DNA from: Wenyingzhuangia aestuarii
GTDB taxonomy: Bacteria > Bacteroidota > Bacteroidia > Flavobacteriales > Flavobacteriaceae
Assembly: GCF_011927765.1 (NCBI RefSeq)
Contig: NZ_JAATJG010000005.1
Span: 186,001-250,000, forward strand
Length of the DNA: 64,000 nucleotides
Reading direction: 5' to 3'
Positions 9,322 to 18,009 of the stretch are shown here, piece after piece. Numbering within the stretch: the first letter of the stretch is position 1; every line of letters begins with the position of its first letter. The notes under the pieces are model-generated. The model saw only the letters and a list, made by a program, of their open reading frames with translations. It did no database searches and had not been told where the DNA came from. Made by a program: the position numbers and the translations under genes.

Positions 9322-10044
9322 ATGAAAAAGTTATTCTTATTTTTTGCTTCTTGTTTTTTGATTACAGCAACAGCATCTGCAACCACAACATATAGTAATG
9401 ATACTCCTTTTGTTTTTATAGAAAATGGAGTTGAGTATGCCATATTTAAAAATGGGGAATTTGATTTTAACATCATCAACCCAAGAACCTCTAGAGTAAA
9501 TATCAACACTTCATTTGTTAATGTGAGTTTTAATTCTGGTCGTAATTACGCACCTTATATCCAAAGAAACAGGTATGGTGATATTGTTAGAATTGACAAC
9601 ACATCTATTTATTACGATTACAACGGTAGAGTAAATAGAGTAGGTAGCGTAGCTATTAGATACAACAGATCTGGATATGTACAGGCTATTGGTAATTTAA
9701 ACATTCAGTACACTAATTATGGAAGAAACTATGTTTGTACGGGATCTGTAAACAGAATTAACTACCATTACAAACCTATAAGCAGACATTATAAAAAACC
9801 TACAAGACATCACCACGCTTATGTAGTTAAAAAAACTCCTGTAAGACATTATTCATACAATAGAAATACAACTAAAAAATCCCCTGAAAGATATTACTCA
9901 AGCAATAGTTCTAAACGTAAAGATAAAATAGATAACTCTTCTAAAAAAAGAGAGTTTACAAAGCAGAAAACTAAAAAAGAAACTACCAAGAAGGAATCTA
10001 GCTCTAGTAGTTACAGAAAGAATAGTAACAGCTATAGACGATAA
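9322..10044 (+). CDS. Exported basic protein of unknown function
   Basis: 240 aa with a clear signal peptide (MKKLFLFFASCFLITATASA, cleavage near residue 20). Residues ~25-150 form a Tyr/Asn/Arg-rich region with repeating short strands (RYGDIVRIDN, YYDYNGRVNRVG, NIQYTNYGRNY), suggesting a small beta domain. From ~150 the sequence is low-complexity and strongly basic (His, Lys, Tyr, Ser), ending SSSYRKNSNSYRR. I recognise it only as a kind of exported protein common in Flavobacteriaceae. It stands alone between two terminators, so it is monocistronic. No enzymatic motif is visible; a structural or envelope-binding role is possible but unproven. Confidence 0.65.
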   Translation: MKKLFLFFASCFLITATASATTTYSNDTPFVFIENGVEYAIFKNGEFDFNIINPRTSRVNINTSFVNVSFNSGRNYAPYIQRNRYGDIVRIDNTSIYYDYNGRVNRVGSVAIRYNRSGYVQAIGNLNIQYTNYGRNYVCTGSVNRINYHYKPISRHYKKPTRHHHAYVVKKTPVRHYSYNRNTTKKSPERYYSSNSSKRKDKIDNSSKKREFTKQKTKKETTKKESSSSSYRKNSNSYRR

Positions 10045-10050
10045 GCTTAA

Positions 10051-10085
10051 AAAAAAGGATACTAAATAATTTAGTATCCTTTTTT
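10051..10085. terminator. Bidirectional intrinsic terminator between convergent genes
   Basis: A 16-bp perfect stem (AAAAAAGGATACTAAA with TTTAGTATCCTTTTTT) has a 3-nt loop and A/T tracts on both sides. It serves the exported-protein gene and the convergent kinase gene. Confidence 0.9.
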
Positions 10086-10103
10086 AGTATTGGTGATTAA
10101 CAT

Positions 10104-10958
10104 TTAGTTAATTAAGTATTTTTTGTGATAAGCAATCATATTATCAATAGGTCTTTGGATAGCTCCTGCAAAATTCAAATCAAATTTAGTAGCTACCTTT
10201 TCTATAATATTTGAAAAATAGTACGCTACAGAACCTATAAAATAAATAGGTGTTTCTTTTCCCTTACCGTAAGGTAAAACTCTATAACGGAAAAATTCAT
10301 CTACTCCCTTTTCAATTAAACCAGTAATATAATCATGGTCTTTAAACTCAAACATAAAAGCAGCATGTGTTGCTAAATAAGTATTAGGAGCATCACCTCT
10401 ATACAATTCATGCTTTATATAATCTGCCTCTAAATTATAATCCGCAGCAAACTTTAATCTTATTTCTTCTGGCATTATTTTATAATAGTAATCTCTGATT
10501 AACTTTTTACCAAAATAATTACCACTAGCCTCATCCATAATTGCCCATCCTAAAGAAACAGAACAACTATGATTTACTTCACCATCAAAATAACAACTAT
10601 TAGATCCTGTACCTAGAATACATACAATTGCAGGTTCTGCTTCTGAAGCTGCATATACAGCCGCCAACATATCTTCGGCAACTACAACTTCTGCATTTTT
10701 AAACACCTTTGTAAAAACTTCTGTTAGTGTTTTAATTGCTTTGGCAGTACCACAACCCGCCCCATAAAAAAACACTTGAGTAACCTCATCTACAACAGGT
10801 CCAATTTCAGGATTTATTAGTACTCTTTTTTCTAAAAGATTTTTATCAACAATAGCAGGATTTAATCCTTCTGATCTTGTTTTAAACTTTTCTGATTTAT
10901 CTTTATTAAGAGCAATCCAATCTACCTTAGTAGAACCCCCGTCAGCAATTAATATCAT
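10104..10958 (-). CDS. BadF/BadG/BcrA/BcrD-type ATPase, putative N-acetylglucosamine kinase
   Basis: Sugar-kinase-like protein of the ASKHA superfamily, 284 aa. The phosphate-1 motif is at the N-terminus (MILIADGGSTKVDWIA). A second phosphate/adenosine loop appears as CILGTGSNSCYFDG, followed by LGWAIMDEASGNYFGKKLI, as in the NAGK branch of the BadF/BadG family. Phosphorylation of GlcNAc for amino-sugar recycling is the likeliest role, inferred from the family; the substrate is not proved by sequence. It is monocistronic, between the bidirectional terminator and the rpsA terminator. Confidence 0.82.
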   Translation of the reverse strand: MILIADGGSTKVDWIALNKDKSEKFKTRSEGLNPAIVDKNLLEKRVLINPEIGPVVDEVTQVFFYGAGCGTAKAIKTLTEVFTKVFKNAEVVVAEDMLAAVYAASEAEPAIVCILGTGSNSCYFDGEVNHSCSVSLGWAIMDEASGNYFGKKLIRDYYYKIMPEEIRLKFAADYNLEADYIKHELYRGDAPNTYLATHAAFMFEFKDHDYITGLIEKGVDEFFRYRVLPYGKGKETPIYFIGSVAYYFSNIIEKVATKFDLNFAGAIQRPIDNMIAYHKKYLIN

Positions 10959-11018
10959 ATGTTTTTATTTAGTTTGGTTTGTTAAAAAAGTGCTGTAAAT
11001 ATACAAATATGTTCCATA

Positions 11019-11053
11019 AAAAAAGCTGATTTGAATCATCAAATCAGCTTTTT
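11019..11053 (-). terminator. Intrinsic terminator after rpsA
   Basis: Stem GCTGATTTGA / TCAAATCAGC with a 4-nt loop, extended by flanking A/T pairs and followed on the minus strand by a seven-T tract. Confidence 0.88.
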
Positions 11054-11075
11054 AGTATTTCAAAAGAAAGAAATA

Positions 11076-12866
11076 TTATTTCCCTTCCATTTTTTTCTTT
11101 AAGTCTGCTAAACCAGCGATATCTCCGAAAGTTGATTTTTCAGAAGATTCAACCTTTTTAGCTTGAGCCTTAATGTTCTTAGCTTCAGCTTCTTTAAAAG
11201 TAGCTGTGTGAGAAGCAACAATTCTTCTAAATTCTTTAGAGAACTCAATTACTTTAAAAATTGCAGTATCTCCTTTGTTAATTTTAGAACCGTCTTCTTT
11301 TTCTAATAAACGACCTGGTACGAAAGCTTCAACTCCACCTGCGAAATCAACAACTGCTCCTTTGTCTGTTTTCTCCTTAACTGTTCCTTCGTGATCAGTG
11401 TTTAAAGCAAACGTAGCTTCGTGAGCATCCCAAGGGTTATCTTGAGTTTGTTTGTGTCCTAAGTTTAATTTTCTGTTTTCAACGTCTAATTCTAACACTT
11501 GAACATCTAATTTATCACCTACAGCAACAAAGTCAGATGGGTGCTTAATTTTCTTAGTCCAAGATAAATCAGAAATGTATACCAATCCATCAATTCCTTC
11601 TTCTAACTCAACAAATACTCCAAAGTTAGTGTAGTTACGAACAACTCCAGAATGAGTTGATCCTACAGGATACTTAGCAGTAATATCAGCCCAAGGATCT
11701 GGGTGTAATTGCTTGATACCTAATGACATTTTACGCTCTTCTCTATCTAAAGTTAAGATTTGCGCATCAACCTCATCTCCTACTTTTACGAAATCTTGAG
11801 CAGAACGTAAGTGAGTAGACCAAGACATTTCAGAAACGTGAATTAATCCTTCAACTCCTTCAGCAACCTCGATGAATGCACCGTAGTCAGCTAAAACAAC
11901 AACTTTACCTTTTACTTTATCTCCAACATTTAAGTCAGCACTTAAAGCATCCCAAGGGTGTTGAGACAATTGCTTTAATCCTAATTGGATTCTAGTTTTC
12001 TTGTCATCAAAGTCTAAGATTACAACGTTTAATTTTTGATCTAATTCAACAACCTCAGATGGGTGGTTGATTCTAGACCATGATAAGTCAGTAATGTGAA
12101 TTAAACCATCTACTCCTCCTAAATCTACGAATACACCGTAAGAAGTAACGTTTTTAACAATACCTTCTAATACTTGACCTTTTTCTAATCCAGAAATGAT
12201 TTCTCTCTTCTGAACTTCGATATCAGCCTCGATAAGAGCTTTGTGAGATACAACAACGTTCTTAAATTCGTGGTTGATTTTCACAACTTTGAATTCCATT
12301 GTTTTGTCTACGTACTGATCGTAATCTCTAATTGGCTTAACATCAATTTGAGATCCTGGTAAGAATGCTTCAATTCCAAAAACATCAACAATCATACCTC
12401 CTCTAGTTCTACACTTAACGTATCCGTTAACTACTTCACCAGATTCTTGAGCAGCAATTACTCTATCCCAAGCTTTGATTACTCTTGCTTTTTTGTGAGA
12501 CAATACTAATTGTCCTGAGTGATCTTCTCTTCTATCAACTAAAACCTCTACTTTATCTCCAACAGCTAAGTTAGGGTTGTAACGGAATTCGTTTAAAGAA
12601 ATAACTCCTTCTGATTTAGAGTTAATATCGATGATCGCGTCACGGTCAGTAATACGAACTACAGTTCCTTCAATTACATCGCGCTCGTTTACGAAACCTA
12701 CAGTTCCTTCTAATGCAGCATCAAACTCTTTTAATTGAGCCTCATCAACTTCATCAATACCTTCTTCGTATTTATGCCAGTTAAAATCTGCTAAAAATTG
12801 TTGTGGGTTTACTTGTACAGTTTCTTGCTCTTGAGCTTCTACTGCGTTTGTGTTTTCTTCAGACAT
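11076..12866 (-). CDS. rpsA: 30S ribosomal protein S1
   Basis: RNA-binding ribosomal protein that helps mRNA engage the 30S subunit, 596 aa. About six tandem S1/OB-fold domains are visible through repeated cores such as VTSYGVFVDLGGVDGLIHI, LADYGAFIEVAEGVEGLIHV and YTNFGVFVELEEGIDGLVYI. The two N-terminal domains are more divergent, and the C-terminus has a short charged tail (ADLKKKMEGK). It is slightly longer than the E. coli protein (557 aa) because of acidic and charged ends. It is monocistronic, with its own promoter at 12989-12996, a leader of about 115 nt and its own terminator. The long leader suggests autogenous control, as known for rpsA in enterobacteria; that is inference here. 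Confidence 0.96.
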   Translation of the reverse strand: MSEENTNAVEAQEQETVQVNPQQFLADFNWHKYEEGIDEVDEAQLKEFDAALEGTVGFVNERDVIEGTVVRITDRDAIIDINSKSEGVISLNEFRYNPNLAVGDKVEVLVDRREDHSGQLVLSHKKARVIKAWDRVIAAQESGEVVNGYVKCRTRGGMIVDVFGIEAFLPGSQIDVKPIRDYDQYVDKTMEFKVVKINHEFKNVVVSHKALIEADIEVQKREIISGLEKGQVLEGIVKNVTSYGVFVDLGGVDGLIHITDLSWSRINHPSEVVELDQKLNVVILDFDDKKTRIQLGLKQLSQHPWDALSADLNVGDKVKGKVVVLADYGAFIEVAEGVEGLIHVSEMSWSTHLRSAQDFVKVGDEVDAQILTLDREERKMSLGIKQLHPDPWADITAKYPVGSTHSGVVRNYTNFGVFVELEEGIDGLVYISDLSWTKKIKHPSDFVAVGDKLDVQVLELDVENRKLNLGHKQTQDNPWDAHEATFALNTDHEGTVKEKTDKGAVVDFAGGVEAFVPGRLLEKEDGSKINKGDTAIFKVIEFSKEFRRIVASHTATFKEAEAKNIKAQAKKVESSEKSTFGDIAGLADLKKKMEGK

Positions 12867-12909
12867 GTGTCTAAAATAATTTGTATCTAGCTGATAATCA
12901 GTTTTAAAA

Positions 12910-12977
12910 AGCGAGTAACAACAACTAAAGATGTTATTTTTAAATATTTTTCAATCCTTTCTTAAACCTAGCTCGCT
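12910..12977 (-). promoter_or_regulatory. Structured rpsA leader, possible autoregulatory element
   Basis: Between the predicted start of transcription (about 12984) and the rpsA ATG, the leader carries AGCGAG (12977-12972) and CTCGCT (12915-12910), a perfect 6-bp G+C-rich pair in otherwise A+T-rich DNA. The 3' arm is followed by five T on the RNA-sense strand. This could be a closing stem or an attenuator-like hairpin. No known leader motif was recognised. Confidence 0.4.
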
Positions 12978-12988
12978 AAAAAGGACTG

Positions 12989-12996
12989 CAAATATA
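12989..12996 (-). promoter_or_regulatory. -7 promoter element of rpsA
   Basis: Minus-strand TATATTTG matches TANNTTTG exactly. The implied transcription start is near 12984, giving a leader of about 115 nt. Confidence 0.65.
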
Positions 12997-13097
12997 CAAA
13001 TTATTTTTAAAGCTAAACCATCAGTTAATCAGAAAATTAGACTTTATAATTTCCAATTATTTTTAGGTTAACATCAACAATAAAAAGGTAAAATATT

Positions 13098-13105
13098 TAT
13101 GTTTG
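13098..13105 (+). promoter_or_regulatory. -7 promoter element of gene 13120
   Basis: TATGTTTG matches TANNTTTG exactly and overlaps the first ATG of the frame (13099), so that ATG is unlikely to be the start. Transcription would begin near 13110, just upstream of the ATG at 13120. Confidence 0.5.
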
Positions 13106-13119
13106 TTAAAAAAACTGTG

Positions 13120-13728
13120 ATGAAATATTTAATCTATTTCTATCTCTTAACCTGTGGTATGGTTATGGGACAGAATAGTAGTTCTATTGAGAAACCTCAC
13201 CTAGAAAATAGAAATGAAATTTTTATAGGATCTAACATTTCTCGTTATAATTCTATGACTGAAATTGGTTATGAATTCCAATCCTCTGATCATTTTAGTC
13301 TTATCGCTTCAGCAACTATTTCTTTATTCCCTGATGATTTCTACTATAACGATGACTTAGAAAAAAACAAATTTGGTTTAAACCTAAAGGGTAGATATTA
13401 TTTTAAATACTTTATCACACATAGTCTATTCTATTTGTTTTTTGATAACAACATTAAAGTAAGACATTTTACAGAAGGTGTTCTTGGATATGGATACAAT
13501 TCTAGAATGATTAGTTATAGATATTTGGATAACAATAATGATTACGTTCTTGATAGAAAAAAAACAAATGAAAACAATGTAATGCTTTCTGCTGGAGTTG
13601 GAACCAAGTATTTACTTGATAAAAAATTTAGCTTTGATTATTCCTTTGGTATTGGGAATCATGTATTTTCTAAAAAGCCAGACACTGTCTTTGGTTATTT
13701 TAAAATGGGAGTTGGTTATAGATTTTAA
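13120..13728 (+). CDS. Putative outer-membrane beta-barrel protein, unknown function
   Basis: About 202 aa. Starting at 13120 the protein opens MKYLIYFYLLTCGMVMGQ, a clean signal peptide cleaved near residue 18. An ATG at 13099 would add seven residues but lies inside a -7 promoter box. The mature part alternates hydrophobic and polar residues in strand-like stretches (FIGSNISRYNSMTEIGYEF, FGYFKMGVGYRF) and ends in aromatic YRF, typical of small outer-membrane barrels. I do not recognise a named family beyond that. The next gene, a lipoprotein, begins 12 bp later, so the two form an operon. Confidence 0.6.
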   Translation: MKYLIYFYLLTCGMVMGQNSSSIEKPHLENRNEIFIGSNISRYNSMTEIGYEFQSSDHFSLIASATISLFPDDFYYNDDLEKNKFGLNLKGRYYFKYFITHSLFYLFFDNNIKVRHFTEGVLGYGYNSRMISYRYLDNNNDYVLDRKKTNENNVMLSAGVGTKYLLDKKFSFDYSFGIGNHVFSKKPDTVFGYFKMGVGYRF

Positions 13729-13740
13729 AAAATTGATAAA

Positions 13741-14406
13741 ATGAAAAAGATATTTATATTTAGTGTTTTGATAGCCGTATTTTTTAGTTGTGATTATTAT
13801 TATGACGACTATTATTACGATGAAACAACTGACTTTTCTAAAGACATTTCTAACAAACAGAGTTTTTATTTTTCAACTCCCGTGGCTCTTTCCATTTTAG
13901 AATCTAAAGTTGTAAATGATACCGCTTATTACAAAGTTGGAGATACATTAAAGCTATCTCTAAATTTAAACAGCATTTATCAAGAAAACGCTACTGATTC
14001 TTACAATATTTTTAAATCTACAAAAGCTACTTCTTTTTATTACTCCTTACACAGAAGTGATGAAATAGATAGTGATATCATAAATTTAAAAGTTATAGAA
14101 AAATATCCTGAATTAACTTCTGGAGAATTAACCGAAGAAGAAATACAAACCTCTCCATATTATAAAAATTTATATATAAATCACGACAATATAAAAGCTG
14201 TATTAAATACGGAGACTAACATTTATGAATCTAAAATTGGTTTGGTATTAAAAAAGCCTACTGGTTTTTATGATAATTATCGTTACCCACTTTATATATC
14301 TACTAGCAGTTATGTTTCAAATGATAATTATGAAGCTAACAGTGTAATCATAAATATTCCTATCTTCTCTAGTATTAGCAAAAGTGTTGTATATATAAAT
14401 GAGTAG
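13741..14406 (+). CDS. Putative lipoprotein of unknown function
   Basis: 221 aa, beginning MKKIFIFSVLIAVFFSC. This is a lipoprotein-type signal with the likely acylated Cys at residue 17, followed by an extraordinary Tyr/Asp run (DYYYDDYYYDETTD). The rest is Ser/Asn/Tyr-rich with no motif I recognise. It follows the small beta-barrel gene by 12 bp and ends 2 bp before the convergent membrane-protein gene, with no terminator visible between them. The pair may be a lineage-specific envelope cassette; the function is unknown. Confidence 0.6.
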   Translation: MKKIFIFSVLIAVFFSCDYYYDDYYYDETTDFSKDISNKQSFYFSTPVALSILESKVVNDTAYYKVGDTLKLSLNLNSIYQENATDSYNIFKSTKATSFYYSLHRSDEIDSDIINLKVIEKYPELTSGELTEEEIQTSPYYKNLYINHDNIKAVLNTETNIYESKIGLVLKKPTGFYDNYRYPLYISTSSYVSNDNYEANSVIINIPIFSSISKSVVYINE

Positions 14407-14408
14407 TT

Positions 14409-15293
14409 TTACTTCACCTTTTTTAAATCTATTTTTTTGATTTGAAAAAACACCCCTATTAATGATAAAATAGCTGTTAAAAAAGTAAAGAGTAAACCAA
14501 TGGCTACAGAAATATCTTTATTGTAATGCAAAACATCTGCTGCTTGATAAAACACAAATTCTCTTACTCCAATTCCCGCAAAAGACACAATGGATAAGAT
14601 GACCGAAATTAAAAAGATGAATAAATAAGAAATCAAATCGGAACTTACTCCAAAATTAATTACCAAACAGTACACAGAAACCAATTGTAAACTCTGTACT
14701 AATAAAGAATAAAGCAACGTTTTAAAGTACACGTTTTTAAACGATGGAAATAGTTTTTGCACCAATAATAAAGATAGTAATGGAACTAGCAAAAACAACA
14801 AAACACCTAAAGTATATAAAATACTATTAGAAGAAAACCAACCTAAAGATTGCACAAAAGGAATGGCTAAAAGAACTAGTAACATTCCTATAGCTGATAA
14901 GCCCGAAAAACGGTCAATAAAAATAGCCGCTGATAATTTTTTAACACTCCAATCAAATTTTTTATGAAGTTTATATACCTTGTAGGCATCACCTCCTATT
15001 CCTCCAGGAATAAAAAAATTATAAAACATTCCTATAGCATATAAAATATGATTGCTTTTGGCAGATAAATAATAGCCTAAAGAATGAAAAAAAGTATTCA
15101 ACCGAATAGAAGAAACCCACTGAGAAGCCAACAAAAAGATACCACTTGCAAGGATTAAAAACAGATGACTATTTTTAATAATAGTAAGCACATCTGCAAA
15201 AGAAATTTTGGTAACCACAAAATAAAATAGGAGCACACTCACTCCTATTTTTAAAACGCTTCCTGCTATTTTTTTTAACCTAGGCTTTTTCAA
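14409..15293 (-). CDS. Lysylphosphatidylglycerol-synthase-type / AglD (UPF0104) integral membrane protein
   Basis: Polytopic inner-membrane protein, 294 aa, with about seven or eight hydrophobic segments. It carries the family's FYNFFIPGGIGGDAYKVYKL motif (about residues 91-110), the IDRFSGLSAIGML segment and a late GIGVREFVFY. It matches the flippase-like transmembrane region shared by MprF, AglD and YbhN proteins. Members are thought to move or process lipid-linked sugars or lipids, but their chemistry is mostly unproved. It overlaps the GT2 gene by 14 bp, so the two are translationally coupled. It is the last gene of the 20272-to-14409 operon. Confidence 0.82.
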   Translation of the reverse strand: MKKPRLKKIAGSVLKIGVSVLLFYFVVTKISFADVLTIIKNSHLFLILASGIFLLASQWVSSIRLNTFFHSLGYYLSAKSNHILYAIGMFYNFFIPGGIGGDAYKVYKLHKKFDWSVKKLSAAIFIDRFSGLSAIGMLLVLLAIPFVQSLGWFSSNSILYTLGVLLFLLVPLLSLLLVQKLFPSFKNVYFKTLLYSLLVQSLQLVSVYCLVINFGVSSDLISYLFIFLISVILSIVSFAGIGVREFVFYQAADVLHYNKDISVAIGLLFTFLTAILSLIGVFFQIKKIDLKKVK

Positions 15294-16251
15294 AAGTTGT
15301 TACTTTTCTTAAGTTATAAGGTCGTTTATCTTGAGATTCATAATAAGTTTTCATCAATAAATCTATAATAATTCCAACAGTAAAAAACTGAATCCCCATC
15401 ACTACCAACATTACTCCTAATATTAGTAAGGGTCTTCCCCAAATATCTTCACCCATCAATTTTACAATTAACAAGTAAAAGTTAATTAACATTCCTGCTC
15501 CTGCAAATACCAACCCTATGTTACCAAATAAGTAAATAGGTTTTTGCATGTATTTTCTTTGAAACAAAATTAACAACAAGTCGTTAATTACTTTAAAAGT
15601 TCTTCCTAATCCGTATTTAGAAACTCCAAATTGACGTGCATGATGTTTTACTGGCATTTCCGATATTCTTGCCCCATTCATAAACGTTACCAAAGAAATA
15701 AAACGGTGCATTTCTCCGTATAATTTTAATCCCTTAGCTGTTTCTGCTGTAAATATTTTAATAGCACAACCGTGATCTGTAATATGTAATCCTGTTGTTT
15801 TTCTAATAATGTAATTTGCTATTTTAGAAGGCAACGTTCTTACAAAATTGTCTTTTCTTTTTTGACGAATCCCTGTAATCATATCCAAGTCTTCATCAAT
15901 CAACTTATCTAACATAGCTGGTAAGTCCGATGGATCATTTTGCAAATCTCCATCCATAGTAATAATATACTCACCTTTAGCAATGTCTATACCTGCTGCA
16001 ATGGCAGAACTTTGTCCGTAATTTTTTCTAAGCTCAACCAAAATAACTTTCGGATGGTTTAGTTCTTTTACTTCTTTACGTGTGTTATCTGTAGAACAAT
16101 CATCAATGTAAATAATCTCATAATTGTACCCTTCTAAACCTTTATCTATATTATCTGTTAACAAAGTAACATTTCCCTCTTCGTTATAAACAGGAACTAC
16201 AATAGATAATAAACTCGTTTTACTCATCTTACTTTTATTTCGATTCGACAA
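15280..16251 (-). CDS. Polyisoprenyl-phosphate glycosyltransferase, family GT2 (DPM1/ArnC-like)
   Basis: 323 aa GT2 enzyme with the GT-A domain in residues ~10-225 and two transmembrane segments near the C-terminus (about 240-260 and 275-300). Visible motifs are LLSIVVPVYNEEGN, IIYIDDCSTDNTR and the DxD region MDGDLQNDPSDLP. This architecture is that of DPM1, GtrB and ArnC enzymes, which load a sugar onto undecaprenyl phosphate at the cytoplasmic face. The product would serve the GT39 transferases encoded just upstream. M9 (16227) is an equally good start. It overlaps the following membrane-protein gene. Confidence 0.88.
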   Translation of the reverse strand: MSNRNKSKMSKTSLLSIVVPVYNEEGNVTLLTDNIDKGLEGYNYEIIYIDDCSTDNTRKEVKELNHPKVILVELRKNYGQSSAIAAGIDIAKGEYIITMDGDLQNDPSDLPAMLDKLIDEDLDMITGIRQKRKDNFVRTLPSKIANYIIRKTTGLHITDHGCAIKIFTAETAKGLKLYGEMHRFISLVTFMNGARISEMPVKHHARQFGVSKYGLGRTFKVINDLLLILFQRKYMQKPIYLFGNIGLVFAGAGMLINFYLLIVKLMGEDIWGRPLLILGVMLVVMGIQFFTVGIIIDLLMKTYYESQDKRPYNLRKVTTFEKA

Positions 16252-16316
16252 ACTTACTCATAATCTTGAAAACGGAGATAAGTTGTTTGCTAAATAATCA
16301 TTTTGCTTTTTTAAAA

Positions 16317-17984
16317 TTATCGTTGTACCAGATATCTTTTTCTTAGCGTTTCTGGTCTAGACTTAGGATTTAAGAACTTTAACTTTAATCTAGTAATTCT
16401 ATAATGCTCTAGAGGATACACAGTAGACCATTGTATTCCTGCTTTTTTAGTTTCTAAAAAAGAAGCCTCTTCTAAATACACCCATTCTCCTTTTTTGACT
16501 TGAGTAAACATATTAGTAACAGCAACTCTTTTTAAATTTTTATGCGCACAAAAACTAACCGACCAAGCCTCTATACCCTCTCTTAAATACAACTTATTTG
16601 CATCTATATTATTTTCTTTGATGATGTTACTAGCTACAATTCCAGATTGATATTGTAACAAATTAGGATAAAACTGTGTATTTAGCGTAAAATTGATTAA
16701 CACCATTAATCCTACAGAAGAAACTATTAATTTTCTAAAAGGCAGTGCTTTTTCTTGAAACCAAAAAATCAGTAATAAAACTAGAATGATGATAATTCCC
16801 AACACAACCATCCAACTAGAAAGTGGAAATGCCCAAAACGATAAGCCCAACACAAACACACCTAAAAACAAAAACAGTCCTATTTGAAAATTTGCCCAAC
16901 GGTTTAATAGCTTAAACTTTTTATTTTTATGTAAACTCCATAAATAACCTACTACTAAAACAGCCATTACAGAGAATAAACTATTTAAATAATGTGGTAA
17001 TTTAAATTTAGAAGTACTAATTACCAACAAAACCAGCAGAACTCCTAAAGAACTCATTAATTCAAAACCTTCTATTTTTTTAAATCTAGTAACAATCGCT
17101 TTTTTAAGGTTGCTAAACATCCCCACATACATTAAAATTGGCCAGGGTAAAAATGCCCACAAAATGGTATGAAAGAAAAAGAAATAATCAGGGCTGTTAT
17201 TTTTAAAACCTGTTGCGGTTAATCTATTAAAACTTTGATCCCACAAAATAAATTTTACTCCTGAAATATTTGAGTATCCATTAAAGACTTTTTCCGGATG
17301 CAAATCAAACTGAACATAATAAGCATATAAAACGGGGCTTATAAAAAATACGTAAGCCACTAGCCCTACCAGTACTTTCCAAGAAAAAACTTGTTTCCAT
17401 CTATTAGTATAGAGTACATGTACAAATAACAATACTCCACAAATAAATACAGCCAACTGACCTTTGCTAGAAAAACCAATTGCTAAGCCTAAAAACCCAA
17501 TAATTAAATTCTGAATTTTAGATGTATCTAAATATTTTACAAAATTATAAATGGCTAAGGCAATAGCTCCTGTTAACACCGCATCGGTTCTAACATCGTG
17601 ATTAGCTAAGATGACTGCTTGTACCGATAAAAACACCAAAGAGGCAATATGATTTATTTTTTTACCATAAAAATGAACGGCTAATTTATTGGTGCAAAAC
17701 GCTCCTATAAAAGTAAAAATTAATGCCGGTAATTTGTAAGACCAAGCATGGATTCCAAAGACTTTAAAAGACAAAGCCGCTAGCCAAAAATGCATATGAG
17801 GTTTGTCTAAATAATCATTAGTTCCTTTATATATATTCAAAAAATCATTTTCTAAATACATTCTCATTGCCATGGTTGCATGTTGTGCCGAATCGTTTTC
17901 CATTACAGGAATAAACAATCCGCATACATATACCAACAACAAAAAAACATACAATAGGTAGATCTCCTTTTTAGATAAAATCAT
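16317..17984 (-). CDS. Glycosyltransferase family 39 (ArnT/PMT-like) membrane protein
   Basis: Polytopic membrane glycosyltransferase, 555 aa, with about eleven hydrophobic segments and a C-terminal periplasmic domain (about residues 435-555). The first periplasmic loop holds PVMENDSAQHATMAMRM, with the acidic residues expected at the catalytic site of GT-C PMT-type enzymes, and later NDYLDKPHMHFWL. Such enzymes transfer a sugar from a polyprenyl-phosphate donor to lipid A, a glycan or protein outside the membrane. The acceptor is unknown. It lies 25 bp after a paralogous GT39 gene and 65 bp before the GT2 gene that probably makes its donor. Confidence 0.85.
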   Translation of the reverse strand: MILSKKEIYLLYVFLLLVYVCGLFIPVMENDSAQHATMAMRMYLENDFLNIYKGTNDYLDKPHMHFWLAALSFKVFGIHAWSYKLPALIFTFIGAFCTNKLAVHFYGKKINHIASLVFLSVQAVILANHDVRTDAVLTGAIALAIYNFVKYLDTSKIQNLIIGFLGLAIGFSSKGQLAVFICGVLLFVHVLYTNRWKQVFSWKVLVGLVAYVFFISPVLYAYYVQFDLHPEKVFNGYSNISGVKFILWDQSFNRLTATGFKNNSPDYFFFFHTILWAFLPWPILMYVGMFSNLKKAIVTRFKKIEGFELMSSLGVLLVLLVISTSKFKLPHYLNSLFSVMAVLVVGYLWSLHKNKKFKLLNRWANFQIGLFLFLGVFVLGLSFWAFPLSSWMVVLGIIIILVLLLIFWFQEKALPFRKLIVSSVGLMVLINFTLNTQFYPNLLQYQSGIVASNIIKENNIDANKLYLREGIEAWSVSFCAHKNLKRVAVTNMFTQVKKGEWVYLEEASFLETKKAGIQWSTVYPLEHYRITRLKLKFLNPKSRPETLRKRYLVQR

Positions 17985-18009
17985 AATTATTTAAGAATCT
18001 TTTGTTTGT

